Below, in pieces: positions 61,141 through 64,000 of a stretch of DNA of 64,000 nucleotides. Source of the DNA: Anastatus disparis (lineage: Eukaryota; Arthropoda; Insecta; Hymenoptera; Eupelmidae); the NCBI GenBank assembly GCA_017163975.1, contig JAFFSR010000218.1, positions 6,947,501 through 7,011,500 of the forward strand, given 5' to 3'. How positions within the stretch are numbered: the stretch's first letter is position 1; each line of letters begins with the position of its first letter. A program made the translations under genes and the position numbers. The notes beneath the pieces are model-generated. The model was not told the origin of the DNA, ran no database searches, and was given only the letters and a program-made list of their open reading frames with translations.

Positions 61141-63351
61141 GATTAAATGTTTATTAAAATTTCTTAAATCATGTTCGCGGTTATAATGTATTAAGTGATA
61201 CGTTTGATCAAAATGATAACTTTGTCATTTCTTCAATTGTTTTTATGTTTAATCGCGTTTGCTTATTAATGTCAGATTAAAATAATAAGATGAAAGGGAT
61301 TGTTTAAACGGTCGTTTATTTAATATGTAAATTTTCAATGGTATGTGTTATTATTACAATTATTCATGAAATTCTCTTTTCAGAATAGGTCGTAATAAGT
61401 AGTCGAGCTATTTTATCGGATTAACTCGTCTCTCTTATGAATTCAAAGGTAATTCTTAAGCTTTAACAACCTTTGTTTTACACAAAAATAATTAAGATAA
61501 CTTGATAAAATGAATTCCGCGTATCAGCGCTCTTTTAACAAAAACAATTATATTCATAATCGTTTAATCTGAAAAACATTTGCGTGTGCACAAAGTATTT
61601 TTTTTTTATTACTACAAGCGTGACATTTGAAACAAAAAAAAAACAGAATTAAATTTAAAACAGCATCGCGAATATAACGAAAAAGAAGAGAAGATAAATA
61701 AAAAAAAAAGAATTGAAATTTAAATCTGACTGGGAACAATTTTAAATAAAAATCTACAAAGCTTTTTCTAACCCATTTGGTAATCCCAGTACTATACGCG
61801 TTATAAAACTTAGACGAATTTCGTATTACTTGGACGCTTTTCTTCCATTTCTTCTTTTTTTCCCTCTTTTCTTCTCTCTCTTACTTTTTTTACGAGCCTT
61901 AAAGCCATCAAGTTTTCGGTGTGACATAATAAAAACTGGCTTGTCGGACATGCGCCAAGAATGCAACTTTCCTAACAATACGTACATGAGGCTGTTTGGA
62001 CGATAGTGGAAAATCAATGAAATTTTGCACATGTGTGTGCATGCACGTCGGTATATCTAAACTCGTGTGAAAAGTTATAAATCTAACTTTAACGCCGATT
62101 GAGCGAACAAGTCATTTTTCGATTTATAAAAATTTTTCTATAGAACGGTGTTAGATGTAGGAAATAGAGTGATAAAAAGAAAATATAAAAATTTAAGAAA
62201 GAAGAAAAAAAAGAGTTTGATGATGTACGATAAGGGGCATTGAAAACGATCGTAAACTACTTTGTGGTCTTTATGAAATTTGCAAGAAGTTATGTACGCT
62301 TCATCGTTTATTAGCCTAATGAAGCCAAGATGAACTTTTTTTTTAATTCTACCCATATCTATAATGTTTTTATGATGAGATTATCCAACGCGAATAAATA
62401 ATACATAATTTGAATACTTCAAAGATAATATATAAATTGAATCTTCTGTTATTCGCAATAAATCAATTTTATTATATGATTGAAGTACTTTTAAACATAA
62501 TGACAAATTAAATCTTTGATACTTGAAATACTTTCAGAAATTATAGGATTAACAAATTCAATGAATAAATAATAAAATCAAGATTAACGTGTTATTAAAG
62601 TAATTGAAATAATTAAACGCGCTTACCCATAAAAGCAATTTAGTACTTTAAAACTTATCATTAATGACAGCAACAATAATAACCGCGCGCGCTAATCTTT
62701 CCCATACGACATTAACCAATTTTCCATCATCAAGCGGTGATAAACATTAAAATCTAGAATAACGCGAAACAAGCGCACGCGTTTATTATACCCCAATAGA
62801 GCTGTCATAAAATTTTGTTAAACCTCAGACTTATGGTGTTCCGAATGCACGCGTATATGCGCGCGCAAGTTTAAACCGCGAGAAATTCTTTCTTTTTTTT
62901 TTAGGTTATGTATATACGCAACTAACAGAATGCGGGATATTTTAGAGAAGGTTTAAAAGCTAAGCGGATATAACGGCTTAATCTATACGTATACAAATCC
63001 ACAAAATCGATTCTACAACGCAGACAACATACTATGCTTATGTATATAACACATATAGAATTATAACATTTTGTAAGGTATGCCTTTTGTGTGTATGTGG
63101 TGTATGCAATTACATTCTAATATGCTTTTGTGAATTTGATTTTATCATAGTTTTATGATTCGGATGAAATGTGGTTATTTTCTGGATGATTTAGCTTAAT
63201 ATTTCATTTAAAAAAAATATTTTTCTTTTATTGAAGATAACAATTCGAACGGAATTTCAGAATGCTGAAAATGTGAAAAATTTTTTATCGATATTTCATT
63301 GAAAATAATTTTATTGAATATAATTAGTCATTTAATTATTTTAATGTAGCA
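61141..63351. other. non-coding DNA
   Basis: No supported gene. A similar higher-complexity block with CGCGCG words lies at 62670-62880. Confidence 0.55.
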
Positions 63352-63355
63352 TTAA

Positions 63356-63561
63356 GGCGGCTTCGGAGATTAGGTTAAATTTTCATTTCGTAGTTTACAA
63401 TTTACGTTTTTAATTTATAAAATTGTTTGGATTTTTAAATTATTTACTGTTCTGCGAGTTTCAAAAAGTGATAAAAAATTAAAAGATATAAAAAATCTCA
63501 TATATTAAAAGCATGATTTGTAAATTAAAAAATGCAACCTAACGTAATATCCGATGTCGCC
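63356..63561. mobile_element. TTAA-flanked MITE, copy 2
   Basis: The ends GGCGGCTTCGGAGATTAGG and TAATATCCGATGTCGCC are inverted and bounded by TTAA (63352-63355 and 63562-63565). The arms continue inward: AGGTTAAATTTTCATTTCG on the left against AAAAAATGCAACCTAAC on the right. It is 206 bp, non-coding and homologous to 31152-31333. Confidence 0.8.
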
Positions 63562-63565
63562 TTAA

Positions 63566-64000
63566 ATTAAAACATAATTAATGTGCATAAAAATTTAAGG
63601 TTGGGTGTATCAAATAGGTTTCAAATAAAAATCAAACATGCAGACTTATATATACTCGCATACACGCGCGTATACACAAAATTTATAAAACTATCACTTT
63701 CTGACTTTTAGGAATATAAAAAACATTTTCACGTTAAAATTTGAAAAAAAATAGAAAAAAAATTGTTACATCAAGCTCTCTTTGCGCAAAAACAAAACTA
63801 CCCGCTAGGAAAATTTTTTACAGCGTGTAACTAAAGTTTGAAACTTTTCTAATAATAGTAAAATATACAATATACTAAAATTTCAAAGTTTAACGAAAAA
63901 ATAATACCTTCCCACCCCGCGGCAGAGGTTAACTTTCATTTGAAAATATTGTATATTTACCGACAAAAAAAAATATTCACATTAGAAAAGAACTATCCAG
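63566..64000. other. non-coding AT-rich DNA
   Basis: No gene or element seen to the window edge. Confidence 0.6.

Overview
The window looks like AT-rich nuclear DNA from an animal, most likely an insect. It has spliced genes with GT-AG introns, tRNA-derived SINEs, several classes of inverted-repeat DNA elements and GA/CT, TG and TA microsatellites. It has no operons, ribosome-binding sites or dense coding. A hymenopteran (wasp-like) genome would fit the composition, but the sequence does not settle the order or species. Most of the 64 kb is non-coding, and most open frames in it arise from low-complexity A/T, GA or CT sequence.

Layout. (1) 1-3350: non-coding DNA, a GC-rich island (about 2045-2400), then a compact single-exon gene for an acidic 128-residue protein I do not recognise (2927-3313), with a poly(A) signal just after its stop. 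(2) 3350-34890: a gene desert. It holds three copies of an old dispersed repeat, MITE-like elements (TA-flanked at 10439 and 32451, TTAA-flanked at 31152, long-arm palindromes at 24041 and 28916), a SINE at 27643, microsatellites, two compact hairpins (19757 and 30770) and a composite CAG|GTGAGT splice signal at 20686-20694 that looks like a recursive-splicing site. (3) 34895-39638: a complete-looking DNA transposon with 20-bp terminal inverted repeats and TAA on both sides. It carries one five-exon minus-strand gene of about 800 codons with an apparent DDE-type core and a C-terminal C2H2 finger. The gene is interrupted by four one-base frame breaks, all in homonucleotide runs. A TTAA-type MITE is nested in the transposon and a 5'-truncated SINE lies beside it. 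(4) 39640-64000: another desert with a SINE at 40191 (minus), a 60-bp palindrome at 41641, the fourth dispersed-repeat copy at 49165, a probable first coding exon at 50251-50309, a palindromic element at 54428, a SINE at 54861, a degenerate tandem array at 55285 and a second TTAA MITE at 63356.

How it fits together. The probable start exon at 50251 (acceptor, 5'UTR, signal-peptide-like start, GTAAGT donor) and the recursive-type site at 20689 are on the same strand. Together they suggest that much of the window is intron and 5' flank of a long plus-strand gene continuing beyond the right edge. That is inference and needs RNA data. The best candidate for something not well described is the transposon: its transposase family, end structure and TAA target together do not match a superfamily I can name.
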